Notes: a model not told the origin generated them from the sequence alone. A stretch of 17,605 nt of DNA from Alphaproteobacteria bacterium (GCA_018820005.1 JAHJOS010000538.1:1-17605); one strand, 5' to 3'; positions 1 to 8,512 are shown, counted from the stretch's first letter. Numbers and translations are program-made.

Positions 1-531
1 CATGCTGGGGTCTCGCGTGCTGGGTCAGGACAAGCGGACTCTATGCGCCGCAGTCCATTGTCGCAACGCGCTGACGATTTGTGGCCCTGCAAGCGACGAT
101 GACAGGCTTTCACCTGAGGCCAAAGCCCTTGGGGCGGCAAGCCAACGGGTCTTGTCGGCTCCTGGGGGACCAGCGTCCACCAGGGCGCGCCCAACGGGCT
201 GATTGACAATGCCGCAAGCTTTGGCGGGGCTGCGCCCCCCCCCTCACGGGTCAGGATACTCCGCCGGCGCGCACCTGTCTTGTTCACTGCTGTTTGAAAC
301 GCTGCCATTTCGGCAACAGGCGCTATCAACAACCTGAACATCGCGCTTGGTATTGGTAAGCCAACCAGCGTTTGGGGCGCGATGCTGGCCGGCCTTGCGC
401 ACCGCTGAAACGGGAGGTTCAGGTCGTCAAAGCGCCCCTTTGGCGCCGATCGGGGGTGGAGCCAATAAGCATGCGCCGGGCCAGACACTTGCGGACGGAG
501 TTACGTCCATTGTCGGGCATAGCGGCGCGCG
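1..531. other. Gene-poor stretch downstream of kdpE; possible decayed coding DNA
   Basis: I see no gene here that I can support. The reading frames on both strands are short and unrecognisable. Short protein-like segments appear in different frames: a stretch around 298-405 reads NNLNIALGIGKPTSVWGAML in one plus frame and stops at 406-408. A second stretch around 400-559, in another plus frame, includes GGANKHAPGQTLADGV. This patchwork, together with a run of nine C at 235-243, is what a frameshifted remnant would look like, but I cannot name the parent family. There is no convincing rho-independent terminator for the kdp transcript. The only small hairpin is ggacg/cgtcc at 493-508, with no T-run beside it. 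Confidence 0.4.
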
Positions 532-1218
532 TCAGCGCGGTTCGCCAACCAGGCGATAGCCGACGCCCGCTTCATTCTCGATCAGTCGCGGCTCACTGTC
601 GTCGCCGAGCTTGGCACGGAGCTGGGCAACCAGCACGCGCAAATACTGGGTATCATGGGCATGGGCCGGACCCCAAAGACGTTGCAGGGCGTAACCATGG
701 GTGACGACGCGGCCTGCGTGATCGGCCAGCAGCACGAGCAGGTCGTACTCCTTGGGGGTAAGGTGAACGGGCGCTCCCCTGAGCAGCACTAGGCGTCTGT
801 CGCGATCAAGCTCGACTTTTCCGAGATGCTGGGTGCCCTGGAAAGAGGCACCCACTTCCGATTGGCGGAGCGCAACCCGGACGCGAGCCAGCAACTCGCC
901 AATACCGAAGGGCTTTTCGATATAGTCATTGGCGCCCGCATCGAGCGCCGCGATCTTCTCGATCTCCTGATCGCGCGCAGACAGCACGATGATGGGAACG
1001 CTGGAATAGGCGCGCACGGCCAGGATGACATCCTTGCCATCGCCATCGGGCAGGCCCAGATCAAGCATGATCAACGCTGGGGAACGCGTGGCCGCTAGCC
1101 GCTTGGCAAGCGCTGCCGTATCGGCAGTCTCAACCTCGAAATCGCAGGCTTCCAGGGCAGGTCTTAGAAAACGCTGGATCTGCGGCTCGTCATCGACCAC
1201 CAGAATGCGCGGTTTCAT
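532..1218 (-). CDS. kdpE: KdpE, OmpR/PhoB-family response regulator of the kdp operon
   Basis: Cytoplasmic DNA-binding response regulator of 228 aa, the normal KdpE length. It is phosphorylated by KdpD and activates kdp transcription under K+ limitation. The N-terminal receiver domain (about residues 3-115) shows the acidic pair D9/D10, the phospho-acceptor D53 in IMLDLGLPDGDG, the switch serine in IVLSARD and the conserved lysine in YIEKPF. The C-terminal winged-helix domain (about 130-226) has the LTPKEYDLLVLLADHAGRVV signature and the C-terminal YLRVLVAQLRAKLG segment typical of OmpR/PhoB proteins. Its ATG overlaps the kdpD stop as ATGA, so translation is probably coupled. It is the last gene of the operon. 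The family assignment is firm, and the name KdpE rests on this plus the position directly after kdpD. Confidence 0.97.
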   Translation of the reverse strand: MKPRILVVDDEPQIQRFLRPALEACDFEVETADTAALAKRLAATRSPALIMLDLGLPDGDGKDVILAVRAYSSVPIIVLSARDQEIEKIAALDAGANDYIEKPFGIGELLARVRVALRQSEVGASFQGTQHLGKVELDRDRRLVLLRGAPVHLTPKEYDLLVLLADHAGRVVTHGYALQRLWGPAHAHDTQYLRVLVAQLRAKLGDDSEPRLIENEAGVGYRLVGEPR

Positions 1219-3869
1219 ACTGCGGCCTCCGCCAGCGGCAACCGGATTACCATGCGCGTGCCGCGACGCCGTACGGCGGGGCTCTCGGCCTTGATGGTGC
1301 CACCCATCGCCGTCACCAACCCGCGTGCAATAGCCAACCCCAGCCCGGTGCCCGCCGCCCTGCCATCGCCCTTGGTGCGGCGGAAGAACTTGTCGAAGAT
1401 GTGATCAAGGTCGGCCTCAGCAATGCCCTTGCCCTGATCGGTTACGGCGATAGTTGCCTCTTTGTCCTCAACACGCGCGTAGATTGCGACGGGATTGCCG
1501 GTGGCATATTTGGCAGCATTATCGAGCAGATTGAACAGGACCTGTTCGAGCAAGGCCGGGTCGGCATTGGCGTTGGGCGAAGGGTCCGTGATACTCACTT
1601 CAACGGCCAGTCCGGCGTGCAGGCGCTCCGCTCTGGTGACCGCAGAGGCGATGACATCTGCCACCACAACAGGCTGCCGCCTGGCCTTGACCATTCCGGA
1701 GTCGATGCGGGTGATCTCGAACAGGTTCGCCACAAATCGGCTGAGCCGACTGGCCTCTTCTTCGATGGACAGCAGAAGGTCTGCGCGGGTATCGGCCGGC
1801 ATGCGATCGCCCAACTCCCGCAGGGTCGTCACCGCCCCCGTGATGCTCGCCAGTGGCGTGCGCAAATCATGCGATAGCGAGGACAGCAAGGCCGACTGGA
1901 CTTTTTCGCCCTCGCGCGCAATGGAGGCGAGGTTGCTCTCGCGTGCCAGTTGTGCGCGATCAAGCGCTATGGCGGACTGCTCCACGATGGCGTTGAGCGT
2001 CCGCTGATCCTCCTCGGCAACAGGGCCGGCTTCGGCGCGCATGGCCAGTCCAACGACCGCCAGCACTCGTTGACCCGATTGTACTGGTCGGAACAGGTAA
2101 GGCACCTGCGGCAAGGTTCCTGTCATGAAGCCGGCGGCCTCGCGTTTGTCACGAGCCCAGACAGCCGCCATCATTGCTGCTTCGTCAATGTCTTGATCGG
2201 GCGGCCAGGCAGCGGCCAACTGGAAGTCGCCGGCCTCGTCGGTAGCCAGCATAACTGTGCGAAATCCCAGCGCAGCGTGGATGTGGCTGGCTATTGTATC
2301 GAGCACCTGGTCGCGACCGAAGGCACCTGCCATCTTGCGCGTAAAGTCGAGCAGGGCCTGTGCCTGACGGGTCTGCTGCAGTGCACGATCAATGCTCAGG
2401 CGCAGCCGCGCCGCGAGTTGGCCGGCCGCTAGCGCGACTGCGACAAAGATCACCAGCGACAAAACTTCTTCTGGCCGCGCTATGGTCAACCGCCCGGTTG
2501 GAGCAATGAAGAAGAAATTGTAGGCTAGAAACGACAGGCCTGAGGCCAGGAGGGCTGAGAACCGTCCGGCCACAACAGCTGACAGCAGCACGGCCGCCAG
2601 ATAGAGCATCGACAGATTTTGCAGCGCGACCAGAGCTGACAGCCCCAATCCGAGCAGCGTCGTTGCGCCAACTGCCAGTATGGGCGTGGCAACGACGTGG
2701 GCCCAGTCGGGCAGGCTGCGCTTGCTCTGCCGGCCCCCGGCCTTGCCAGCCTTGGCCGACACGACATGGATGCCGATGTTGCCAGCGCGATGCAGTAGCG
2801 CGTCGGGCAAGGATTTGCGCAGGAAGAAGCGCCGCTGGCTGCGACCGATGACGATCTGGGAAATGTGTTCGCGCCGCGCGACCCTCAGGATGGCCGCCAC
2901 AAAGTCGGTCTCTATCGCCCGCCGGGTTTCTGCCCCGAGCCTTTCGGCCAGTTGCAGTGTTTGTTCAAGTCGCGCACTGGCTTCGGGATCAGGAGGCATG
3001 CCGTGTGGATTGCTCAGCGAAAGCACCAGCCAGCGCGCATTGAGCCCCGAGGCCAGTCGGCTGGCCTCCCGCACGACCGCCTCTGAAATGGTGTCGGGGC
3101 CGACACAGACCAGCAGCCTTTCCCCAGTGGCCCAAGGGCCTTCAATGGCACTTTGGCGCAACAGATCAACCATCTGGTCGTCCACCCGGTCGGCGGCACG
3201 ACGCAGCGAGAGTTCGCGCAGCGCCGTCAGAGTGGCAGGGGTGAAAAAACCGGAGAGTGCGCGATCGGCGTTTTCGGGCAGATAGACCTTGCCGGCCTTG
3301 AGGCGCTCGATCAGCTCATCGGGCGGCAGATCGACCAGCACAATCTCGTCGGCAGCCTTGAGCACGACATCGGGCACCGTCTCGCGCACGGGGACGCCGG
3401 CAATGCGGGCAACCAGTTCGGACAGGCTTTCCAGATGCTGGACATTGAGCGCAGTCCACACATTGATTCCGGCGTTGGTCAGTTCGGCGATATCCTGGTG
3501 GCGCTTGGGGTGGCGCGACCCTGCTGGATTGGAATGGGCCAGTTCGTCCACTATCAGCAACTGCGGATGGCGCTCTAGGGCCGCGTCGAGATCAAAGGCG
3601 CCATAGGCGCCCGCGCCGCCGCTGCGCGGCAGTGTTTCGAGGTCTGCCGCGAGCGCCGCTGTTTCGCCCCGGCCGTGGGTTTCAACCAGGCCGACCACGA
3701 CGTCAATGCCCTTGGCCTTAAGTGCCCGGGCGCGCTCAAGCATGGCGTAGGTCTTGCCCACGCCCGGGGCCATGCCCAGAAAGATGGTGAGCTTGCCGCG
3801 TCCCTCGCGCGATGCCAGTTGCAGCAGCGCGGCGGGATCTGGTCGAAGTTGTTCGTCGGGGCGATCCAT
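1215..3869 (-). CDS. kdpD: KdpD, osmosensitive K+ sensor histidine kinase
   Basis: Inner-membrane sensor kinase of 884 aa (E. coli KdpD is 894) that controls KdpE phosphorylation in response to K+ supply. Domains in order are: N-terminal KdpD domain with Walker A GMAPGVGKT at 32-40 and IVDELAHSNPAGSRHPKRHQD; a universal-stress-protein-like domain (about 250-375, ending IVIGRSQRRFF); four closely spaced membrane segments (about 390-492, DUF4118 type); a GAF-like region (about 520-650); a HisKA box SSLSHDLRTPLASI with phospho-acceptor H667; and a HATPase domain with NLLDNAAKYA, DQGKGI and GTGLGLAIARG. I chose the ATG at 3869 because it lies one base after the kdpC stop, has GAGGT a few bases upstream, and yields the usual KdpD N-terminus. 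An in-frame ATG at 3938 would overlap kdpC and add a non-KdpD leader. It overlaps kdpE by ATGA. Confidence 0.97.
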   Translation of the reverse strand: MDRPDEQLRPDPAALLQLASREGRGKLTIFLGMAPGVGKTYAMLERARALKAKGIDVVVGLVETHGRGETAALAADLETLPRSGGAGAYGAFDLDAALERHPQLLIVDELAHSNPAGSRHPKRHQDIAELTNAGINVWTALNVQHLESLSELVARIAGVPVRETVPDVVLKAADEIVLVDLPPDELIERLKAGKVYLPENADRALSGFFTPATLTALRELSLRRAADRVDDQMVDLLRQSAIEGPWATGERLLVCVGPDTISEAVVREASRLASGLNARWLVLSLSNPHGMPPDPEASARLEQTLQLAERLGAETRRAIETDFVAAILRVARREHISQIVIGRSQRRFFLRKSLPDALLHRAGNIGIHVVSAKAGKAGGRQSKRSLPDWAHVVATPILAVGATTLLGLGLSALVALQNLSMLYLAAVLLSAVVAGRFSALLASGLSFLAYNFFFIAPTGRLTIARPEEVLSLVIFVAVALAAGQLAARLRLSIDRALQQTRQAQALLDFTRKMAGAFGRDQVLDTIASHIHAALGFRTVMLATDEAGDFQLAAAWPPDQDIDEAAMMAAVWARDKREAAGFMTGTLPQVPYLFRPVQSGQRVLAVVGLAMRAEAGPVAEEDQRTLNAIVEQSAIALDRAQLARESNLASIAREGEKVQSALLSSLSHDLRTPLASITGAVTTLRELGDRMPADTRADLLLSIEEEASRLSRFVANLFEITRIDSGMVKARRQPVVVADVIASAVTRAERLHAGLAVEVSITDPSPNANADPALLEQVLFNLLDNAAKYATGNPVAIYARVEDKEATIAVTDQGKGIAEADLDHIFDKFFRRTKGDGRAAGTGLGLAIARGLVTAMGGTIKAESPAVRRRGTRMVIRLPLAEAAV

Positions 3870-3870
3870 T

Positions 3871-4437
3871 CTACCTCGCCATGGGCGCCATTTTGTCCAG
3901 CGCCAGATTGAGCGCGAGAACATTGACGTGCGGTTCACCGAATATACCCAACATCGGTGTTTCAGTCATCTGCCCCAGCAGGGTTTCGAGGACGGGAAGC
4001 CCCACGCCTCGTGCTGCCGCTACGCGGGCGAGTTGCAGGCGGGCATTGGCAGGTGAAATGTCGGGATCAAGGCCAGACGCGGAGGTCGTCGCAGCATCTG
4101 CGGGAACGGGTGAACTGCCCAGCGAAGCGACGGTGCCCGCAACGCGCTGCACCAGCCGGGCATCGGTTGCGCCGTAGTTGGAGCCGCTGGAGGCCGCGCC
4201 GTTGTACGGCACGTCACCTGCCGCGGATGGACGCGCCCAGAAATAGCCGGGCTCTGTAAAGTCCTGGCCGATCAGGGCCGAGCCGACCACAACACCGTCA
4301 CGTTCGAGGCGGCTGCCATTGGCCTGCGCTGGAAACGCCAGCTGGCCGACGCCGGTGATAGCAAGGGGATACGCAAGCCCCGTCAGCAGCGTGAAGAGGA
4401 TTGTCATGACGATTGCAGGACGGATTTGGTTGAACAT
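3871..4437 (-). CDS. kdpC: KdpC, potassium-transporting ATPase subunit C
   Basis: Single-span subunit of the KdpFABC pump (188 aa, normal length), thought to stabilise the complex and assist ATP/K+ binding. A membrane segment occupies about residues 6-30 (AIVMTILFTLLTGLAYPLAI). The following domain carries the family blocks LIGQDFTEPGYFWARPSA, SSGSNYGATDARL, SGLDPDISPANARLQLARVA and the C-terminal LNLALDKM. Two in-frame ATGs are possible, at 4443 and 4437. The SD GGAG (complement of 4444-4447) abuts the first and is six bases from the second, so the second is preferred. The gene starts a few bases after the kdpB stop and ends one base before kdpD. Confidence 0.97.
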   Translation of the reverse strand: MFNQIRPAIVMTILFTLLTGLAYPLAITGVGQLAFPAQANGSRLERDGVVVGSALIGQDFTEPGYFWARPSAAGDVPYNGAASSGSNYGATDARLVQRVAGTVASLGSSPVPADAATTSASGLDPDISPANARLQLARVAAARGVGLPVLETLLGQMTETPMLGIFGEPHVNVLALNLALDKMAPMAR

Positions 4438-4443
4438 GATCAT

Positions 4444-4447
4444 CTCC
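4444..4447 (-). promoter_or_regulatory. Ribosome-binding site deciding the kdpC start
   Basis: GGAG on the minus strand overlaps the kdpB stop codon region (TAGGAG). It touches the ATG at 4443 with no spacer but sits six bases from the ATG at 4437, so the downstream ATG is the more plausible start. Confidence 0.6.
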
Positions 4448-6504
4448 TAGATGATGCCGAGGGCCGTCACGGCCATGTCGAGCAGCTTGATCCCGATGAA
4501 GGGAGCAACAAGGCCACCCAGGCCGTAGATGAGCAGATTGCGCGACAACAGTGCAGCTGCGCCGACGGGTCGATAGGCGACGCCGCGGAGTGCGAGCGGG
4601 ATCAGTGCAACGATGATCAGCGCGTTGAAAATGACGGCCGACAGGATTGCCGACTGGGGCGAGGTCAGCCCCATGACGTTGAGCACCCCCAGCCCGGGAT
4701 AGGTCGCCACGAACAGCGCCGGGATAATGGCGAAGTATTTGGCGACGTCATTGGCGATCGAAAAGGTAGTGAGTGCGCCGCGCGTCATCAGAATTTGCTT
4801 GCCGATCTCGACGATCTCGATGAGCTTGGTGGGGCTGGAGTCCAGATCGACCATATTGCCTGCCTCGCGGGCCGCCTGGGTGCCGGTTTGCATGGCGACG
4901 CCGACATCGGCCTGCGCCAGCGCAGGCGCGTCATTCGTTCCGTCGCCACACATGGCAATCAGCCGGCCGCCGACCTGCTCGTTGCGAATATAGGCCAGCT
5001 TTTGCTCGGGCGTGGCTTCGGCGATGAAGTCGTCCACACCAGCCTCCGAGGCAATGGCTGCCGCTGTGATCGGGTTGTCCCCGGTGACCATGACGGTCTT
5101 GATACCCATGGCGCGCAAGGCGGCAAAACGCTCCTTGATGCCGGGCTTGACCACATCCTTGAGATGGACAACGCCGAGCAGGCGGTCTTCCTCAGCCACG
5201 GCCAGCGGCGTGCCGCCCGACCGGGCGATGGCCTCCACCGCCTTGTTGAATTCGGCGCTGGCCTGGGCCTTGTCGAGACCAACAAAGCGCAGCACCGCGT
5301 CGACGGCGCCCTTGCGAATGCGGCGTCCCGCGACATCGACTCCTGAAAGACGTGTCTGGGCGGAAAAGGCAATGAACGCGGCGGCAGAAGTCGCATCGGC
5401 AGGCTCTGAGATCCCGTAGTCGGCGCGTGCCAGGGCAACGATCGAGCGACCCTCGGCGGTTTCATCGGCCAGGCTGGCGAGCAGGACTGCACTGGCGAGA
5501 TCGCTCTCGCTGACGCCACCGACCGGAACAAATTCGGACGCCATGCGGTTGCCGAAGGTGATGGTGCCGGTCTTGTCGAGCAGCAGCGTATCGACGTCGC
5601 CGGCGGCCTCCACGGCGCGGCCCGAGGTGGCAATGACGTTAAAGCCAATCAGCCGATTCATGCCAGCAATGCCGATTGCCGAGAGTAGGCCGCCGATGGT
5701 GGTCGGAATAAGCGTCACCAGCAGCGCGGCGAGCACGGCCACCGATAGCTCTGCTCCAGCATAGAGCGCCAGGCCATAGAGCGTGACGACGGCGATCAGG
5801 AACACCAGCGTCAGGCCCGAGAGTAGTATGGACAGGGCAATTTCATTGGGAGTCTTTTGGCGCGTGGCGCCTTCGATCAGCCCGATCATGCGGTCGACGA
5901 AGCTGTCGCCGGGCTTGGCGGAAATGCGAATTTTGAGCCAGTCGGAAATCACTTGGGTCCCGCCGGTCACGGCCGAACGGTCGCCACCTGCCTCTCGGAT
6001 CACGGGTGCGGATTCGCCGGTAATCGCGCTTTCATTGACCGAGGCGACGCCCTCGATAACCTCGCCATCGCCGGGGATGATGTCATTGGTCTCTACGATG
6101 ACGATATCGCCCAGTTGCAGCGTCGATGCCGGAATGATCTGGCTGGCGTGATCGGTCGCACGGTCAGGGAAGAGGAGCTTCTTGGCCATCAGGTCCGTCT
6201 TGGAGCGGCGCAGGCTTTCCGCCTGGGCCTTGCCGCGCCCCTCAGCCACGGCTTCCGAGAGGCAGGCAAAGATCACGGTGAACCAGAGCCAGAGGGCGAT
6301 CTGGCCGGAAAAGGAGGTGCCGACCTGGCCAGTCAGCAGATCCTGAGTGAAGATGACTGTTACCAGAGCGGCTACAACCTCGGTGACAAAGATCACCGGA
6401 TTGCCGATGAGCTGGCGCGGGTCGAGCTTGATGAAGGCGTCGCGCAGGGCCGGCAGCATGATGGCGGGACTGAAGACGGAGATGGGTTTGGTGGAACTGG
6501 ACAT
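4447..6504 (-). CDS. kdpB: KdpB, P-type ATPase catalytic subunit of the K+ pump
   Basis: Catalytic subunit of KdpFABC (685 aa; E. coli 682), an inner-membrane P-type ATPase whose ATP hydrolysis drives K+ uptake through KdpA. The phosphorylation motif DKTGTIT is present with D310 (E. coli D307). The actuator-domain TGES loop is at about 162-165, so S165 corresponds to E. coli S162, the residue reported to be phosphorylated to inhibit the pump at high K+. The nucleotide-binding and hinge motifs MVTGDNPITAAAIA and MCGDGTNDAPALAQADVGVA are intact. Membrane segments lie at about 35-85, 215-280 and in the C-terminal third. The start has AGGA about ten bases upstream, overlapping the kdpA stop region. 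Full length with no broken motif. Confidence 0.99.
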   Translation of the reverse strand: MSSSTKPISVFSPAIMLPALRDAFIKLDPRQLIGNPVIFVTEVVAALVTVIFTQDLLTGQVGTSFSGQIALWLWFTVIFACLSEAVAEGRGKAQAESLRRSKTDLMAKKLLFPDRATDHASQIIPASTLQLGDIVIVETNDIIPGDGEVIEGVASVNESAITGESAPVIREAGGDRSAVTGGTQVISDWLKIRISAKPGDSFVDRMIGLIEGATRQKTPNEIALSILLSGLTLVFLIAVVTLYGLALYAGAELSVAVLAALLVTLIPTTIGGLLSAIGIAGMNRLIGFNVIATSGRAVEAAGDVDTLLLDKTGTITFGNRMASEFVPVGGVSESDLASAVLLASLADETAEGRSIVALARADYGISEPADATSAAAFIAFSAQTRLSGVDVAGRRIRKGAVDAVLRFVGLDKAQASAEFNKAVEAIARSGGTPLAVAEEDRLLGVVHLKDVVKPGIKERFAALRAMGIKTVMVTGDNPITAAAIASEAGVDDFIAEATPEQKLAYIRNEQVGGRLIAMCGDGTNDAPALAQADVGVAMQTGTQAAREAGNMVDLDSSPTKLIEIVEIGKQILMTRGALTTFSIANDVAKYFAIIPALFVATYPGLGVLNVMGLTSPQSAILSAVIFNALIIVALIPLALRGVAYRPVGAAALLSRNLLIYGLGGLVAPFIGIKLLDMAVTALGII

Positions 6505-6516
6505 GGGATAAGGGTC

Positions 6517-8226
6517 CTAAAAGCTCTGGCCAGCGAGCATGGCGAAATGCTCGACGACGGGTCCAAGAGCCAGAGCGGGGAAGAACTGCAGCCCGCCCAT
6601 GATGAGAATGATGCCGATCAGCAGGCCGACAAACAGCGGGCGATCGGTGGGGAAAGTGCCCGAGGAGCCAGGCAGGCGCGGCTTGGCTGCGAGCGAGCCG
6701 GCAATAGCCAGGACTGGCACGATATAGGCGAAGCGCCCGAGCAGCATGGCGATGGCCAGTGTCGTATTGTACCACGGCGTATTGCCAGACAGGCCGCCGA
6801 AGGCCGAGCCATTATTGCCCGCTGCCGAACTATAGGCGTAGAGGATTTCGCTCAATCCATGCGGCCCGGGCGTTGTGATCGCCGATAGGCCAAACGGGGC
6901 GACCATCGATACGGCGGTAAAGCCTAGGATGACCAGCGGCAGGATGAGGATGGCCAGCATGGCCAGCTTCATCTCGCGCGCCTCGATCTTCTTGCCGAGG
7001 AATTCCGGTGTGCGCCCCACCATCAGGCCGGCCACAAAGACCGCCAGAATGGCAAAGACCAGCATGCCATAGAGCCCTGAGCCGACGCCACCGGGCAGCA
7101 CTTCTCCCAGCTGGATAAGAAACATCGGCACCATGCCGCCCAGCGGGGTCAGCGAAGAATGCATGGCGTTGACGCCACCATCCGAAAGGCCCGTGGTCAC
7201 AGCGGCGTAGAGTGCCGTCATGGCCTGTCCGAAACGCACTTCCTTGCCTTCCATATTACCCAGGGCAGGATCGACTCCAACCGCGTGCAATAACGGATTG
7301 CCTGATGTCTCGGCCCAGTAGATCGCGCCGGTACCGACCAGCAGCAGTACGCCGGTCACTGCGATCAGCGCCCAGCCCTGACGGCGATTGCCCACCAGTT
7401 GGCCAAAGGCATAGACCAGCGCTGTCGAGATCGAAAGCATGGCGATGATATTGAGATAATTGGCAAACGCGTTGGGGTTTTCGAACGGATGGGCCGCGTT
7501 AGTGTTGAAAAAGCCACCGCCATTTGTACCCAGCTGCTTGATCGCTTCCTGGCTGGCCACGGGGCCGATAGCGATGGTCTGCTGGGTACCTTCGAGCGTG
7601 GTGGCGGCGAAGCTGGCGTCCATGCTTTGCGGCAGGCCCAATGCGACAAAGCCAATGGCGACCACAATGGCGAGCGGGAGTAGCACGTAAAGCGTTGCGC
7701 GAGTCATATCGACCCAGAAATTGCCGACGGCCGTCGCGCCCGAACGCATAAAGGCGCGGGTCACGGCTATGGCGACGGCCATGCCCGTGGCCGCTGAAAG
7801 GAAGTTCTGCACCGTGAGCCCGGCCATCTGGCTGAAATGACTCATGGTGGTTTCGCCACCATAGTTCTGCCAATTGGTGTTGGTGACGAAGCTCACCGCC
7901 GTATTGAAGGCCAGGTCTGGGGCTAGTTCGCCAAATCCCTGGGGGTTGAATGGCAGGAAGCCCTGCAAGCGGAGGATGGCAAACATCGCCAGAAAGCCCG
8001 CAAAACTGAAGGCCAGAACGCCGAAGGCGTAGGCAAGCCAACCCTGCTCCTGATCAGCCCGAAGGCCGGCAAGGCGATAAAATCCGGTCTCAATCGGATG
8101 CACTATGGGAGAAAGCCATGTCCGCTCCCCTGCAAAGACGCGGGCCATATAAAGCCCGAGCGGCTTGGCCAGAGCCAGGACCGCAATCAGCACGAGCGCG
8201 ATCTGCAGCCATCCAGAAAATGTCAT
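6517..8226 (-). CDS. kdpA: KdpA, K+-binding and translocating subunit
   Basis: Channel-like subunit of KdpFABC (569 aa, slightly longer than the 557 aa of E. coli), related to the SKT/Trk K+-transporter superfamily and sitting in the inner membrane. The four selectivity-filter repeats are recognisable: VTNTNWQNYGGE with Q120 (E. coli Q116), GTNGGGFFNTNAAHPFENP, TGLSDGGVNAMHSSLTPLGG and AAGNNGSAFGGLSGN. The N-terminus GWLQIALVLIAVLALAKPLG is the standard KdpA start. An SD GGAG lies seven bases before the ATG, in the short gap after kdpF. It forms the pump with KdpB, KdpC and KdpF encoded on either side. Confidence 0.99.
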   Translation of the reverse strand: MTFSGWLQIALVLIAVLALAKPLGLYMARVFAGERTWLSPIVHPIETGFYRLAGLRADQEQGWLAYAFGVLAFSFAGFLAMFAILRLQGFLPFNPQGFGELAPDLAFNTAVSFVTNTNWQNYGGETTMSHFSQMAGLTVQNFLSAATGMAVAIAVTRAFMRSGATAVGNFWVDMTRATLYVLLPLAIVVAIGFVALGLPQSMDASFAATTLEGTQQTIAIGPVASQEAIKQLGTNGGGFFNTNAAHPFENPNAFANYLNIIAMLSISTALVYAFGQLVGNRRQGWALIAVTGVLLLVGTGAIYWAETSGNPLLHAVGVDPALGNMEGKEVRFGQAMTALYAAVTTGLSDGGVNAMHSSLTPLGGMVPMFLIQLGEVLPGGVGSGLYGMLVFAILAVFVAGLMVGRTPEFLGKKIEAREMKLAMLAILILPLVILGFTAVSMVAPFGLSAITTPGPHGLSEILYAYSSAAGNNGSAFGGLSGNTPWYNTTLAIAMLLGRFAYIVPVLAIAGSLAAKPRLPGSSGTFPTDRPLFVGLLIGIILIMGGLQFFPALALGPVVEHFAMLAGQSF

Positions 8227-8244
8227 GAGGTAACTCCGATGCGC

Positions 8245-8325
8245 TCAGAACTTCTCGGGACGCAGCAGCGTTACGAGCAGGTAAATGGCCAGAGCCAGGG
8301 CGATGAGGAATGCGATGAGCGGCAT
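8245..8325 (-). CDS. kdpF: KdpF, small membrane subunit of the K+ pump
   Basis: A 26-aa single-span peptide beginning MPLIAFLIALALAIYLLVTL and ending with the basic tail LLRPEKF. The hydrophobic helix, the YLLVTLLRPEKF-type end and the position directly before kdpA are the hallmarks of KdpF, which packs against KdpA/KdpB and stabilises the complex (E. coli KdpF is 29 aa). The gap to kdpA is about 18 bases. The SD is weak (TGAG about six bases before the ATG), so translation may be coupled to the small ORF just upstream, which ends seven bases before the kdpF start. Confidence 0.93.
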   Translation of the reverse strand: MPLIAFLIALALAIYLLVTLLRPEKF

Positions 8326-8332
8326 GGCGTGC

Positions 8333-8416
8333 TCACATTCGGTTCAGTGCAGCGGCATAGGTGGCCAGAGCCCCCAACACGCCGGCACCAACGAGAACAA
8401 AAACAAGGTCGAGCAA
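8333..8416 (-). CDS. Small single-span membrane protein upstream of kdpF (27 aa)
   Basis: I find a 27-codon frame starting at TTG 8416 and stopping at 8333, seven bases before kdpF. The product begins LDLVFVLVGAGVLGALATYA and ends in a short polar tail, ALNRM: one hydrophobic helix with an acidic N-terminus and a basic C-terminus. An SD GGAG (complement of 8425-8428) lies eight bases before the TTG, which supports this start. Minimal membrane ORFs of this look occur in front of kdpF in other alphaproteobacterial kdp operons as I recall them, but I know of no assigned function. It could be an accessory pump peptide or a leader that couples translation into kdpF. There is no ATG in frame, so expression depends on TTG initiation. 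Confidence 0.6.
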   Translation of the reverse strand: MLDLVFVLVGAGVLGALATYAAALNRM

Positions 8417-8423
8417 AGTGGAT

Positions 8424-8438
8424 ACTCCAAGGTGGAGT
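8424..8438 (-). promoter_or_regulatory. Hairpin enclosing the SD of the first kdp ORF
   Basis: ACTCCA and TGGAGT flank a three-base loop (plus strand actccaaggtggagt). In the minus-strand transcript the GGAG that serves the TTG start at 8416 is one arm of this six-pair stem, so folding would hide the ribosome site. This is a geometric observation; no effect on translation is shown. Confidence 0.4.
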
Positions 8439-8443
8439 GCTCA

Positions 8444-8462
8444 GATGCGCGCTCAGCGCATC
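8444..8462. promoter_or_regulatory. Seven-bp inverted repeat in the kdp leader/promoter region
   Basis: gatgcgc - gctca - gcgcatc is a perfect 7-bp dyad with a 5-base spacer, 28-46 bases upstream of the first kdp ORF start. It could be a transcript hairpin or a protein site. It does not resemble the AT-rich KdpE site described in E. coli, so I do not assign it to KdpE. Confidence 0.4.
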
Positions 8463-8512
8463 AAACTTCCATTCAGAAGGCGGTGGGCGGGCATAAGGAT
8501 GTCATAAGTTCG

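Noticed and set aside
493..508. Small hairpin ggacg/cgtcc as a kdp terminator
   Set aside because: Only five pairs and no T-run on the minus strand, so it does not meet the pattern of a rho-independent terminator.
3870..3938. Upstream ATG for kdpD at 3938
   Set aside because: It would overlap kdpC by about 70 bases and add a basic, non-family leader. The ATG at 3869 has its own SD and gives the standard KdpD N-terminus.
4426..5346. 306-codon plus-strand frame opposite kdpB
   Set aside because: Antisense to the KdpB hinge and catalytic region; no domain content and no SD.
5857..6888. 343-codon plus-strand frame opposite kdpB/kdpA
   Set aside because: It spans the kdpA-kdpB junction antisense to two proteins with intact motifs; composition is that of a shadow frame.
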